64,000 nt of DNA, taken from Paraspadella gotoi. Lineage: Eukaryota > Chaetognatha. The DNA lies in contig CM119266.1 in NCBI GenBank assembly GCA_051294375.1, positions 4,032,420 through 4,096,419 of the forward strand. Direction: 5' to 3'. The first letter of the stretch is position 1, and each line of letters opens with the position of its first letter. Of the stretch, positions 24,976 to 36,954 are shown in pieces. The notes below the pieces were generated by a model. It was not told the origin of the DNA and did no database searches. It saw only the letters and a program-made list of their open reading frames with translations. The position numbers and the translations under genes were made by a program.

Positions 24976-27427
24976 TTAATCTTTCTTTAATTCCCAAGGA
25001 AGTCTGAAGAAGCGATGAGGCAATTGAGTGCAATGCGACGAGTCGAAGTTCTTCAAATGCCTCGTTAACAAATAAAGACCGAAACGCTTGGATTCCTCGG
25101 GCGAATTCGGTCGAAGCCTCAAAGGAAAGACAGTCTCTTCGGCGCCCAGGGTGTCGACGAAAGACTGGAGCTTCGCCTGGCACACCTCGCCGTCGACCCC
25201 TTCTTCGCTGAGGAAGTTTTGACGACGAGTCTCCGTCTCGAGGGACAAGAAATGCGTCATGGCGACTTCCGTCTCCGCCGTCACGATGAAAGGGTAACTG
25301 GGGAAAAAAAGGAAGGGAAATTATCAAGGTGTTGCGACTTAATGAGTTTCTTATTAGGTTATGAAATTGGAAAAACCACTATAAAAATTATCCATTCATT
25401 TAATAAATAAGCTATCTTATGTTATTCAAAATTTCACAAGTGATCACATAATTGCATAATTATCAAAATATAAGTATAACACGCATCTTATGATACAAAA
25501 CATTTCTACCAATAATTTATGTAAACCCAAAGGCTCTCAAGTTTCTTAAACTCTTAGACAACTTGATTCGCTGTTCAATAATTTCCTCACCGATGAGACA
25601 AGAATTTCAAGACCAGATCGTTTCCTCTGTTGGTTGAGATTTGAATTGGATCCGGTGGACTGATCGTGCAAATCATTTCGTCCCGCGTTCGTCGAATCAT
25701 TAACACTGGACCGTCGTATCTTTAAAAGACGAAAAACATTTGACATTCGACATAAAAAATACAGATATTTCCTGATAATTATAACCTTTTTAATTGATCC
25801 AAGTTGTTGAGATTTGCGTGTTTGATCACAGTATCGCTTGTGATGCCACCGATAATTTGCGGCATTCGCGCTCGCGCCAAAGGAAGAACGTGATCGAATG
25901 TTGCATCTTAAATGAGAAAAAAATTCTACATTTGCAATTTAACTTTTTTAAAACTTATTCTAAACAAAATCCTGCGATATATCGAGATTTAACCACAAAA
26001 ATCCATACCCAAAATCACGGCCTTGACTCTGGGGTAGTTCATAGCGGCGAAGGTGGCGGAATATCCCCCTATACTCCAGGCGAATAAAATGATCTTTTCC
26101 TGAGGAAAGTTCAGCCTGTGGGTCGCGTATTGCATGACCGTGTCGATGGCGTTCTGCTCAGATTCGGGATAGGGCATTCCGTTGCTGCCTCCGAAACCAG
26201 GATGATTCCAACCGAGTACACTAAAGATAAGGAAAAGACATTAAAACTACTTAACCGGATTAAATTGTATCTTGTGATTCTGATCGCACGAAGTTGATGA
26301 TGCACCCATCAAACAACTACTGTTATTAATTATCAACGATAGTCCAGCTAAATACAATTGTAATTCTTAAGCACTCCTCTCTAATATCTACGTAATAACG
26401 AGTCTTCAAAGCCCAACGTCCACTTCCATCCGTCCAAACCTGTAATTGCACTCGATCGGCGTGTTGGTGCATCCGATCTCGTAAAATCCCGCGTTTCCTT
26501 CGCAGCAGACGACGAGGTATCGTCCTTCCTCCGAGATCTCTCTCCGATCCAGGAACATCGTGTCCACGTCGTTTCCATCTTTGGTTCTTAGTTTAGATCG
26601 ACGTCCTCGCAATTCCTCCACCAACTTGGCTCGTCCTTGGACTAAATGAGGATGAATCGCGTTTTGAATGAATCCGATCGTTCCCGGATACAGAAGCCTG
26701 ATGCCGAAAGTGTGAGCAACGCAGTAGCAGAGTAAATCCCACGGGAGATCGATGAGCCGTTCCGCTCGAGATCGATTCACTTCCGGAGTCGAAACGCGAC
26801 GTAAGGTAGAGTTGCTGGGTCGACCCCGTGGACCTTCGGACCAGTAAAAGTCGACGGGCCACCAGGACATGTCAAAGTCGTAGCAGCGAATGTTGACGTT
26901 GTGGCCGCTTCGGGCGTAGTGCAGCGCGTTGGAGAATGCCATGTAATCCCTAAAAAGTAAATCGTTTTTATCGTTTTTCATTAAATTAATAATCATCTAT
27001 CTTTAGATTTTATGAAATTAGGAATAATTCCTCACTCGTTGAGCAGTCTTCCAAATGCGCGGACCAAGGTTGCTGCAGAGTAAAGTATTGCAAATGAAAG
27101 TCCGTATTTGAAAAGGTAAAGAAAACCTTCGGGATTCATCATATTTCGTCGGTAGGTCATGAAAACTAGGAACGGTGATATAGTGTACGTTACGTTATAC
27201 ATGGTCATCATCCACCGCAAAACGAAATCCCCGCCCTGGAAAAAAAAATAAAAATTTGAATTAACGAACTTGCAAATTAATTAATACGTAACTTTTTAAC
27301 TTACTTTTTCCAAACTATTAAATGGGTACATCGTTGAATACCCATTTCGGTCTTGATGTAAACGATACAACCGAGGTCCTATCAATGCGTACCATATCTT
27401 TCTAGCATATGGCACCATCTTCCCCAT
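24976..27427 (-). CDS. ABHD16A: ABHD16 phospholipase/acyl hydrolase
   Basis: Alpha/beta-hydrolase of the ABHD16 family, an ER-membrane enzyme known to cleave phosphatidylserine to lysophosphatidylserine and reported to have depalmitoylating activity. Exons (complement): 27305-27427, 27036-27235, 26440-26949, 26009-26220, 25786-25906, 25591-25719, 24976-25297. Phases close to 538 residues (human ABHD16A 558). Visible signatures: MVPYARKIWYALIGPRLYRL at the N-terminus, hydrophobic segments in exon 2, YDFDMSWWPVDFYW, LIDLPWDLLCYCVAHTFGIR, CCEGNAGFYEIGC, VLGWNHPGF. The inferred triad is Ser327 in FAWSIGGY, Asp402 in MIRRTRDEM and His520 in DSSHCTQLP. All three are present, so it should be active. 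Donors gtttgg (26439) and gttata (25785) are non-consensus at +3, but frame and homology require them. It sits upstream of TRPM and downstream of ZDHHC6 on the same strand. Confidence 0.95.
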
Positions 27428-28428
27428 AGAGAGTCTTAAAAACTAGTGGAACAAAAACCTACAAACTAATACAACGTAAGATTAATATAACAATTTAACC
27501 ATTTCCTTATTGTCACTTTGAGCTAAACTTTCGTACATTCGAAAGCAAAATGAACACAAAGAGTAAATGAAGTACGGTCAAATACAGGGTGCCTACCAAC
27601 CTCATTGAAAACCTAAGCTTTGGAGAATTTAACTTTTAGGTGGGTAATAGACTAATAGCTTTAGTGTTGAATAATAAATCCAAACATATTTTTCCGAGTC
27701 ACATTGAATTTTGCATTTTTATTGAAAAACCTCGTTTATTTCAGTCATATATCGCGCAACTCTTAAAGATAATTGACAATTGAGCAATTAACTAGGTCGG
27801 GGGATTTGGTCACTAACTAGCCATCATTACTTTATCAATAAATTAATTAAACTTGCTGCTCCTTGTTATAATCCAACGAACTACTAGTACTGACGATGAG
27901 AATAATAATGAAAGAAATAAAAATGGGTGAATAATAGATTTAAAATGAAAATAATGATTCAGTTAAGTTCCTTCCAGGTGGAGAAAAACCTGGATTCAAA
28001 TTATAAAATTAATAACAAAAATTCACTTGATATTCATCATGCCTTCAAGGTCACGACGTCCCGTGGTTACAGCAGACGGGACAGGGGAGGGTTAATATAA
28101 TATTATAATCGGTTTGCAAGATATCATATAAGCAACACATTTCAACTTAAAAAAAAAAGCTTTCACTTAATTTTTTAAAAATAAAATAAAAAGCTAGTTT
28201 TTTAAAATGCTATTTAACTTAATATTGTGAGGTTGAATTGTTCTAGAAGCTTCTGTCGTCGATGATATTAAAACCTGTTTATTCAATAACTAAAAGTAAA
28301 AATTACACACATTTCACAAATTTAATTGCGAAATTGAATAAACGAAAACACATCTACCACAAACGACTTAGTTTTTCATGTATTTATTCCTACGACGAAA
28401 AAAGGTTGTAATTAATAAAACGCAGTAA
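27428..28428. other. Intergenic ZDHHC6-ABHD16
   Basis: About 1 kb of AT-rich sequence holding the ZDHHC6 3' side and the ABHD16 promoter side. I see no exon or repeat of note. Confidence 0.45.
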
Positions 28429-29646
28429 TCATTGCGCCTTTTTGTCCACGTTGTCGTTTCCGTCGAACTTTTCCTTGACGCATCGCCTCGGAAACCATCC
28501 TCTCGGACCGACGACGGATCGAGCTCCGGCCGACGAAACTCTCTCTTCATTACCGACAACTTTGGCTCCGTAGATCCAGTGACGCTTCCAACGCGTGGCG
28601 TCGATCGCGTCACCGACGTCAAGCGCCATCCGCGGCTCGTCGGAGCAAGGAAGTCCCCACAAGACGGCGCACCCGAAGGAAATGGGGAAGAAGGAGCCGC
28701 TATACTTGGCTACCGCGTGATAAACGACAGTCCGTTGCCTCTTCTCCGCCTTCTGTAAGAGTTGTTCCTTCGTCAGACTAAACTGATCGCATCCTTCAAC
28801 GACGGGCCAATGAATGCCGTCGCCTCGGGGCCTCATTTCCCAATTGACGACTTGAATTAGATTGAGTTTCCATCCGAGATCGTAGGGAAATCTAAACATT
28901 TCTTTCCCGTTTTTATATCGATCTTCTTCGTCTTCAGTGACTTCGCCTTTATCGATCATCTCGTGCCAGAGTCGAGTGTTGGCCTTCTCAGTGATCCAAT
29001 CCTCGATTCCAGTCCGATTGCGAAGAACAGACTTCAACTCCATCACGAAGAGCATCCCGACGGCGACGACGACGCCGATGGAGAGTCCCACGGCGAACAT
29101 GCACCCGATGAAGGACCAGATGCCGAGGTGCACGATCGGGGCCTCGATCTTGTGGTACACGTAGTAGTGAATGTTGAGCGCGCGGTACATGGAAGCGGCG
29201 AGAACGACGATGGCGTGGCAGCAGCCGATCGGAGCCCAAAATAGAAAGAGCAAAAAGCGAGTCTGGTTCCGATGACCGGAACAGGTGCCGATCCAGGGAC
29301 AGTGATGGTCCATCTTGATGACGCAACGATCGCATTTACGGCAATGATGAGACCGCGGGGCCTTGAATCCCTGGCAGATGAGGCAATACTGAAGGAACTT
29401 CTCGCTTTGTTTCTTCTGAGGTCTCCAGCGGAGCGGGACGAAGCCGGGGCCGACCAGCGCAGCGGTGAAGTAGTTCGTCAACACCATGGAGACGATGAAG
29501 AGGAAGAGGAGGAAGTGGAGGAGGCCTGGTGTTGTATCCACCGGCCACCACATCAAATCGCAATAGATGGTGGAGATAGAGATGACGGAGATGGTGGAGA
29601 GGGCCAGCAAGGGGCCCCAATTAAGAAGGCGAAATAAAGCGCTCAT
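28429..29646 (-). CDS. ZDHHC6: ZDHHC6-type palmitoyltransferase
   Basis: Protein S-palmitoyltransferase of the ER. It is a single open exon of 405 codons from the first ATG. Two N-terminal membrane helices (about 10-30 and 41-65) are followed by the full Cys-rich DHHC domain: CLICQGFKAPRSHHCRKCDRC, then DHHC at 113-116 (catalytic Cys116), PWIGTCSGHRN and F131. Two more helices follow, then the ZDHHC6-specific C-terminal region (FPYDLGWKLNLIQVVNW, EGCDQFSLTKEQLLQKAEKR, WIYGAKVV...GPRGWFPRRCV), which forms an SH3-like fold in the family. It ends in KKAQ, a dilysine KKxx ER-retrieval signal; the human protein ends KKNR. The frame stays open upstream to an acceptor-like site at about 29702 and encodes LYKLDPRDFEKDLNEPRR, so a further 5' exon with the true start is possible. 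Confidence 0.95.
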   Translation of the reverse strand: MSALFRLLNWGPLLALSTISVISISTIYCDLMWWPVDTTPGLLHFLLFLFIVSMVLTNYFTAALVGPGFVPLRWRPQKKQSEKFLQYCLICQGFKAPRSHHCRKCDRCVIKMDHHCPWIGTCSGHRNQTRFLLFLFWAPIGCCHAIVVLAASMYRALNIHYYVYHKIEAPIVHLGIWSFIGCMFAVGLSIGVVVAVGMLFVMELKSVLRNRTGIEDWITEKANTRLWHEMIDKGEVTEDEEDRYKNGKEMFRFPYDLGWKLNLIQVVNWEMRPRGDGIHWPVVEGCDQFSLTKEQLLQKAEKRQRTVVYHAVAKYSGSFFPISFGCAVLWGLPCSDEPRMALDVGDAIDATRWKRHWIYGAKVVGNEERVSSAGARSVVGPRGWFPRRCVKEKFDGNDNVDKKAQ

Positions 29647-30011
29647 TCTTCTGGGTTCATTGAGATCCTTTTCAAAGTCGCGGGGGTCGAGTTTATAAAG
29701 ACTAAGTAAAAAAAAGGATTTCCCAAATAAATATCACATAGGTAAATAATATAAAATTTGAGCTTCATACACCGGTTCTAAGAACAAACGTATCAAAGGT
29801 TAGATTTTTTATTATTTAAAATAATGATTTTTTATGATTTAAAATAATGATTTAGCTTTAAAACAGCTTCGAATCTGATGACTAAAACGTGACGCTGGCC
29901 CTTATTCGTAACATTCAATTTAATATTGGTCATGGTAAAGCAAGTTTGGACATGCTTGAATATTGAATAAGAAAAAGGAATGGTTATTTTCAAAAAAATA
30001 AGTCATACTCT

Positions 30012-31472
30012 TTAGATATACAGTAAAGCAGCTAATGCCAGTGCGGCGACGGCGCAACAACAATACAAAGCACAACGGGATTTATGAATTTTCTTTTCGA
30101 TCAAATATTTGGCCATTTTTAATTTAGATTCGGTATAAGGCGGATAGCGGACTTGAAGCGTTGGTTCCATGGAAAGTTTCTTTGCCAAGACGCTCCGTTT
30201 GTGACAGTAACAATCGAAGGAGAACCACCCGTGATACATGCCCATTCCCGAGTGACCGACTCCACCGAAAGGGAGCGTCTCCAGAATGAAGTGGCTGACG
30301 ACGTCGTTGAAGCAGACCCCACCGGAACTCGTCTCATCGAGGAACTTTTGTCTGACGCGACGATTGTCTGAGAAGCAGTAAAGCGCCAAAGGCTTCTCGT
30401 TGGCGTTGATTCGCTGAATGGCTTCGTCGACGGAAGACACGTCGATGATGGGCATGATGGGGCCGAAGATCTCTTCATTCATGACGGCGTCATCGTCCGT
30501 GACGCGGGTCATGATCGTCGGCGAGATGTAGAGGTCCTTCTTGTCAGTCTTTCCGCCGAAGACGACCTTCTTCTCATCCATTAAGTTGACGAGACGATCG
30601 AAGTGACGTTCGTTGACGATTCGAGGATAATCCGGATGACGTTGGGCGTCCGCGCCGAAGAATTCCGCCACGACGCGTTTCACTTGCGACACAAAATCGT
30701 CTCTAATCTTCGGGCTGCACATGACGTAATCCGCTCCGATGCAGGTTTGACCGCAGTTCAAGAATTTCCCCCAAGCGACGCATCGAGCGGCTTTGCGGAG
30801 ATCAACTCCCTCGTCGATGTAGACGGGACTCTTCCCTCCGAGTTCGAGGACGACGGGAGTCAAGTTCTTCGCCGCCGCGGACATGACGATCTTCCCGACC
30901 ATCGAACTTCCTGTGTAGAAGATGTGATCGAACCTTTGCTCCAACAATTCCGTCGTCTCGGAAACTCCGCCGCAGACGACCGCGTAACATTGAGGGTCTA
31001 AATAAGCGGGAAGGAGTCTGGCCATCAAATCCGCCGTCGCTGGCGATAATTCAGAGGGTTTGACGATGGCGGCGTTGCCGGCGGCGATGGCGCCCACTAG
31101 AGGACTCAGGCATAATTGGAGCGGATAATTCCAGGCGCCGATAATGAGGCAGACGCCCAAAGGTTGACGCTGAATAAAGGCGGTGTCCGTTTGGAAGAGA
31201 AAACCCTTTTTGACTTTTTGGGGTCTGATCCAAGAGGGTAGCTTGTTGTAGGCGTGCTTGGCTTCGTTGAGCGTGTACATGACCTCGGACAGCTCGGCTT
31301 CCGTCTTTGACTTGTGTAGATCCTTGAAGAGAGCGTCGTACCAAAGCTCCCGATTTTCCTCCAGCATCGCGATGAGACGTTCCAGTTGCGCGCGACGGAA
31401 TTCCAGCGGCTTCGACCATCCTTGAACGTAGGCCGATCGGAGAGTTTGGACTACGCCGGCTGAGGACGTCAT
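30012..31472 (-). CDS. ALDH3A2: ALDH3 fatty aldehyde dehydrogenase, membrane-anchored
   Basis: NAD(P)+-dependent oxidation of long-chain aldehydes to fatty acids at the ER or peroxisomal membrane. It is an intronless 486-residue frame; human ALDH3A2 has 485. Conserved elements: GVCLIIGAWNYPLQL, AGNAAIVKPSE, HIFYTGSSMVGKIV (cofactor loop), LELGGKSPVYID with general-base Glu210, NCGQTCIGADYV with nucleophile Cys244, NEEIFGPIMPI, LPFGGVGHSGMGMYHG. A hydrophobic C-terminal tail (about 467-485, CALYCCCAVAALALAALLYI) gives a tail anchor as in ALDH3A2. The ATG at 31472 fits the family start. It could be orthologous to all vertebrate ALDH3 genes rather than ALDH3A2 alone. It lies upstream of ZDHHC6 on the same strand with about 0.3 kb between. 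Confidence 0.95.
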   Translation of the reverse strand: MTSSAGVVQTLRSAYVQGWSKPLEFRRAQLERLIAMLEENRELWYDALFKDLHKSKTEAELSEVMYTLNEAKHAYNKLPSWIRPQKVKKGFLFQTDTAFIQRQPLGVCLIIGAWNYPLQLCLSPLVGAIAAGNAAIVKPSELSPATADLMARLLPAYLDPQCYAVVCGGVSETTELLEQRFDHIFYTGSSMVGKIVMSAAAKNLTPVVLELGGKSPVYIDEGVDLRKAARCVAWGKFLNCGQTCIGADYVMCSPKIRDDFVSQVKRVVAEFFGADAQRHPDYPRIVNERHFDRLVNLMDEKKVVFGGKTDKKDLYISPTIMTRVTDDDAVMNEEIFGPIMPIIDVSSVDEAIQRINANEKPLALYCFSDNRRVRQKFLDETSSGGVCFNDVVSHFILETLPFGGVGHSGMGMYHGWFSFDCYCHKRSVLAKKLSMEPTLQVRYPPYTESKLKMAKYLIEKKIHKSRCALYCCCAVAALALAALLYI

Positions 31473-34400
31473 TATAAATTGTTGGAAGAAAACTGAAAAT
31501 TTGTACCAATCAACCTGGTGGAGCAGAGTACAGCTGCTGAGATGGATAAATATTAAAAAAACTCACAGTGAAAAGTTATTGAGAAAACTGCTGGTCAATT
31601 TAGGTTTAAAACATCGTTGTCATCAACATCAACAATGGAGTGAAATCTGGGACTCGTTCTCTTTCTGTTTTAGGTTTTTATGCAATAAATAGTCAAAGAT
31701 AAAATGGCAGCGGAATAAAAAAATCCATAGCAAATTACTTATAATTAAACATTAATTCACTATAGCCCATGCTTTTATGCACCCCGAATGGATTAAAAAT
31801 AAAAATTAAACAACAAATTAGATTAATGTTTGACTCGAACAAAAGCGCAATCGTTGACAGAGAGCGACGCCCTTTTTCTTGGAAAAGGAAATATTATTAT
31901 TAATCACGGAACAATTGGGTACATTACAATTTAGATTTATTGTAGTAATATTGCATGAAAATTTGCAAATTACTTGTTTCACTATTTTCTATTTTTATAT
32001 TTTATGAAGGATTTAGTATTTAATCTATACTATTTAATCAAATATATATTGCTTTCGTTTTTAAAAATGTTTTATTTATCTAATAATTCAATTTGGGAAG
32101 GGGAAGTCATTGTTGACGTTGTCTTCTGGAAATAGAGGGATCATCTATACAACACAAGGTTAGATTACTATCTGTCCTAGTTTTCTAATAATATCACACA
32201 TCATTTCTGTTAGAAAGCCATGAAAAATCATAATATCTAAGAGGCTGAACAGAAAGGGGTGGGAATGGATAATTTTTTTGAGGGGGGACCAACGTTATAT
32301 ATGATTTTTTTACCAATAGGGATAAGACTACTATGTAGAATTGTATGTTCTGATAGGGATACATACTGGGGAAAGGTCTATAGGGGCACCTTTATGTCAT
32401 GAATATAATTTTAAAATACTTTAATGAAAATTATATTTTTTCTTTATCCTACTTTTTAATTATTTCTTTTTTGAATATTTTTTATCTTTTATCTTTATAC
32501 TATGTGAAGGTCATCAGTTGGGAACCTATACCCTTCATGGATTTCGGCTCTTTAATCCCAATATCTAGGTATAGGCGAGCCATCACCAAATGGTGATCCT
32601 TCATTGTTGCTTATCTTATATTTTAAAGGTATATTTTGAATGTTTATCTAGAGAAAGCAAAGAATTTTGAATTTGTAATAACGATTTTTAATTAATAGTT
32701 GGACATGTTTCGGCTTGTTTACTTCAAGCCTTCATCAGCATATGAATTTTCTATGAAGAAATAAGCGAAAGAGCATGAACGGATTCGTTAAATAAATATA
32801 TTAGGGTGTTAATTTCTACATTTTCTTGAATATAGAATGAAGATGCTGGTTTTACAGGGCGCCACACCCGCAGAGGTATCACCTTGTGGTAACAGGAAGA
32901 CAACCTTGGATCCTGCGCCAGACCCGTGCCTCCCGGCGAGTTACTCAGTCCATCCAAGTTTCTTCATGACAACCTCAGGGATCGAACAATGCGCGCACAT
33001 CGGGATATATTTTAGTCCACTGGGTACAGAGGAGTTGTTAACAACTGCTTTAATTTGTCTGTGGTTATAATATAACCAATAACCATATAACTTAAATGGC
33101 CGCCAGGACACCACGGTAACTGATTAATTACTGATATACTTGTTGGAGTTTTTGCAATGGAAGAGGATTTAATTTTTTAAAGAAAAAAATGCTGAATAAA
33201 AGATAGCTTATTTATTAAATGAATGGATAATTTTTATATTGGTTGTACCAATTTCATAAAGAAAGAACGGAAAATAAAAAAATATATAAGCAAAAAAAGA
33301 TAAAACCTAATACTATTGTCCATTAATATGAATAGTATTCTACTTTTAATTTTAAAATATTTTTCCCCCACAAAAAAATATGTTTCCGCCGCTTCGAAAA
33401 AATCTTCAATTTTTTATAGAATTTACACTGGGATGAACGCAAAAAAAAATTCCTAATGAAAAACAAACATGTGAGGTTTGGAGATGTCCTCAAACCGGAT
33501 GGAATGACGGAGAAAAAAAAACCGAAAAACTTTGTTTATTTAGTCCTCAAATCTTTCATTCAACTATAGATTTCATATTTTTTGTTTATGAAAAAAAAGC
33601 ATTGTAAAAATATTTAGAATGAATATATCAAGATCAATGACGGTCTGGAAAAAAGTGTTTGTAACTTTGTACAATGTACATGTTTTATCCTATCGACTAT
33701 TAATTTATTATACTTATTGTATGTTCATTCAAGAATTACAAATTCTATATCTTCTTTCTGTCCATCGAATGAAGTGATCGAAAAGTAAGGTTGTTTTGAT
33801 AAGACCCTCTCGCAACTCAATTCGATTTGTCACAAATCAAAACAAAATCGAGGACAAACTAAGATGTTTTTTTCCGTCTTGAGAAAAAAAAAGTAAATAG
33901 TAGAAGGAAGAAAAGAAATAGACATTTTGTATTACAGCAAAAAAAAATTTTTTTGCATTTTTACAACAGCTACAACGACACAAAATCGCTCTTTTTTTTT
34001 AACCACAAACGTTGGAAATTTCCTTATTTTTCTCTGGAACCCGGGGGATTAAGATTCGTGAAATAGTTTCTCTCTCTCTTTTTCTCTCCACGCGTCAACC
34101 CGCCCCGAAACCATCGTTTCAAGTAAGTTAGCCTCTCTATTTCCTTCCCGCCCCCCCTTTACCTCCCCCTGGCGGAATCAAACGGATCCAGGGGCCGCGC
34201 AAATCTCTGCCCCAAACAAAAGATTAACTGACAATCCGAGAAAATCCTTCATTTCATAGTTTGATCTTTTGAATTCGAAATGGAATGCTCTTTCAACTTT
34301 CGGCGTCGCGCGCGGCCAACCGCGATGTACCGACCTTTTTTCTTTTCTCTTTTTTTCTTTTTTTCTTTTCTCTTTTTTCCTTTTTTTTTTAAATCGACGG

Positions 34401-35238
34401 ATAAAACGAGCATTTTTGCCATTTTACTTTTAGATATTTTTTTTAAATTTTTTTTATTTTTTAACCTTGAAATTGATAAATATTGTCGTGGACACCGAGA
34501 TTTCTAGGGAAGCAGAATCACAAATTACGACCGGAAGGTGATACTCTCCTATCGAATAAATACCATTTTAAATTAGTGTGAATATATTCTAAAGTAGAAA
34601 TGTATGTATTATACATTATACATAATCCAAAAAAGATTTTAAAAAATTTGTACTTTGAACTTTACGAAATAGCTTGAAAAACTAGACTTGAAAAAAAATT
34701 CTTTATTTAAATGAATGGATAAAACAGTTAAACCATGATATTTAATGAGGTGATTTATGGTTTTAAACTTAACGTTGTGTTTAAAAACAATGCGCTCATA
34801 ACCTGCTATCAATGCAGCCTCTGGTCTTTTTTTTTTCATGTTTGAACATCGATTAAAACCGGATACAATTTTTTTTCCCCTCTGCTCCGAATCCCGCCCA
34901 TCCGTTCCCACGCAAAAGACCGGAGCAGGAGTGGTCATCTTCGTTCTTTGCCCGATTGTCCGTCCCACCGGGCCGATGCTACGCGAATCGGGCAGCGAGG
35001 AGCGGAGTAGGTCCGCCTACCCTTCGTTCATCGACCGGCCTCGCCCTCATTTGCGTTCGTTGCCGGGGAGCCTCGCTTCGGAGTCGGTTGCTAGGGGCGA
35101 CGACGACAAACAACGAGATTGAGATTCTCATAGAACGGCGACGGATGTCGTCGCAGATGCGCGGCGATCGTCGTAGACGCGTCGTGGGTCATTCGTCGTT
35201 CGTCATAGATGCGTTTGTTTTGTCCGCGCGTGGAGAGT
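31473..35238. other. Gene-free AT-rich stretch upstream of ALDH3
   Basis: No gene could be supported. The stretch is AT-rich, with homopolymer T runs (34330-34460), a SINE-like fragment (32860-33030) and a CG-richer patch at about 34880-35235. The patch gives several short unsupported reading frames. Confidence 0.5.
32860..33030 (-). mobile_element. Possible SINE remnant
   Basis: On the minus strand it carries CAGTGGACTAAAAT, a degenerate B-box-like TTGTTCGATCCCTGAGG, and CTGTTACCACAAGGTGATA. These occur in the same order as GTGGACTAAAAT / GGTTCAAGCCC / CTGTAACACGGTGTTACAG in the SINE at 7693-7926. This suggests a distant member of the same family, but the similarity is weak. Confidence 0.35.
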
Positions 35239-35372
35239 AAACTGTTCACTCAACAGTTCACTGAACAGTTCACTGAACAGTTCACTGAACAGTTCACTGA
35301 ACAGTTCACTGAACAGTTCACTGAACAGTTCACTCAAGGGTTCACTCAACAGTTCACTCAACAGTTCACTGA
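35239..35372. repeat. 12-bp minisatellite (ACAGTTCACTGA)n
   Basis: About eleven tandem units of ACAGTTCACTGA. Minor variants (ACTCAA, AGGGTTC) occur near the ends. The period is close to one helical turn. Confidence 0.9.
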
Positions 35373-35698
35373 ACGCTAATGATTACTGAAAGCCTTGTGA
35401 AAGTGGCAGAACATAATTCTGAAAATGAATCCTGAACAACATATTGGCCATAGAAATTTTTGTTAAATCAATTAAAAGTTTCTTCATTCGCCTATTTGGC
35501 CTTCTTCTGCCGTTATAAAATGAGCAAAATTAATAATTATTATATTTCAATGATTTATTCAAATTTGAAAAAAAAGCATTGAAAATTTTTTTCTAAACTT
35601 TTACCATGATAAGTATAGCTCCGAGTCGAGTCGAGTCGAGTCAGAGTCGATATTAACCGTTTGTATTACCCGTTAAATTTCTGATAACGAAAAACATG

Positions 35699-35702
<4 letters not shown>

Positions 35703-35749
<47 letters not shown>

Positions 35750-35790
35750 TCCCTATATTTCTCTCTCTCTCTCTCTCTTTCTCTCTATTC
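35703..35790. repeat. (CT)n microsatellites
   Basis: Two CT runs (35703-35743 and about 35760-35790) separated by TTCCCAGTCCCTATAT. Confidence 0.95.
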
Positions 35791-36954
35791 TATCTCACAG
35801 GTGTGAACTTCGTGAATCGGGTTTCGAGTCACGTGACAAATTCGATTAATCACGTGACCACGAGAAAAAAAAAAGAAAGGAACAATGAACATAGAGGGGG
35901 TTGAGCCGATTCCGATGTGAGCCGGAAACCGGCAAGCCTGACTTTTCTTCTTTTTATTTCTTTTCTGTATCTTTGTTCGATGTCCTTTTGTTCGATATCG
36001 TTTTGTCTGATCGAATCCCGAGCGCTCGATCTTTAAATCCCGAGCGCTCGATCGATCGGGAATTTTACGCCCGATTTGACTTTTCGCCTCATTAGATTCG
36101 GTGAAACTAATGAGGTCCGTGGTCACATTTCGATTCATTATGATCACGAATTATTTAAGGGTATCTAATTTCTTTATTGGAACAAACGAGACGATTTCTT
36201 GTGTAAACGTTACCGATATAAACTTAGGTTAGTCATCGGCGTAGTACTAACTTTCTCGCTTTCTGACATTTATTCCCCTTTAAATTTTGCCGCGTCAATC
36301 TTGAAAAACATTAACCTGAAACAGTGAAACACAAGCACAAGCACAAGCAAAACAAGCACTACGGCGATGATGGCTCTGGAAGAATAAATCTTTTACGTCT
36401 TAGTCAAGATGAGGTATTCCCTCACGAAAACGATTCTCTACTTCAGACCGTCGACTTTCGCCAAATACGTGGTTTTTAGTCGGATTCCGACTCTATAATT
36501 CACTTTGTCGGACCGTCGGTCCGCCCCCTCAATCTTGTCGGGCATTCACTTATATCATGTCAGAACATCGAATTATGATAAATTATGCAAAAAAAAAAAA
36601 CAAAAACACAAAAACAAAAAAACAAACAAAAAAAAAACAACAAACGATGTCCGATGTCTGGATTGGAATGAAATTTTGTGATAAAAAGTTTCGATGGAAT
36701 CGTGAGTTTAAATGGAAAAAAAACATAAGTCATATTTACTTGAATCTTTTTACTAATCTTAACCCATAATTACTCTAATTATTCATAATTGGATGGAGAT
36801 AATGAGATGATATTTTGATTGTGGGTAGGAAAGTGTGGGATTGAGCAGAAAATGAAGTTTTGATGGAATCGAAGAGAAGAAATGAGTTTGCATGAAAAAA
36901 GCGATAGTCAAGTTGACTTTAATTTTTATTATTTATGCTTACTCATAAATTGAA

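Noticed and set aside
34838-35240. Overlapping plus-strand frames in a GC-richer patch
   Set aside because: No recognisable domain, no splice partners, two overlapping frames equally open.
35239-35372. CRISPR-like array
   Set aside because: The 12-bp units are contiguous with no spacers, and the genome is eukaryotic.
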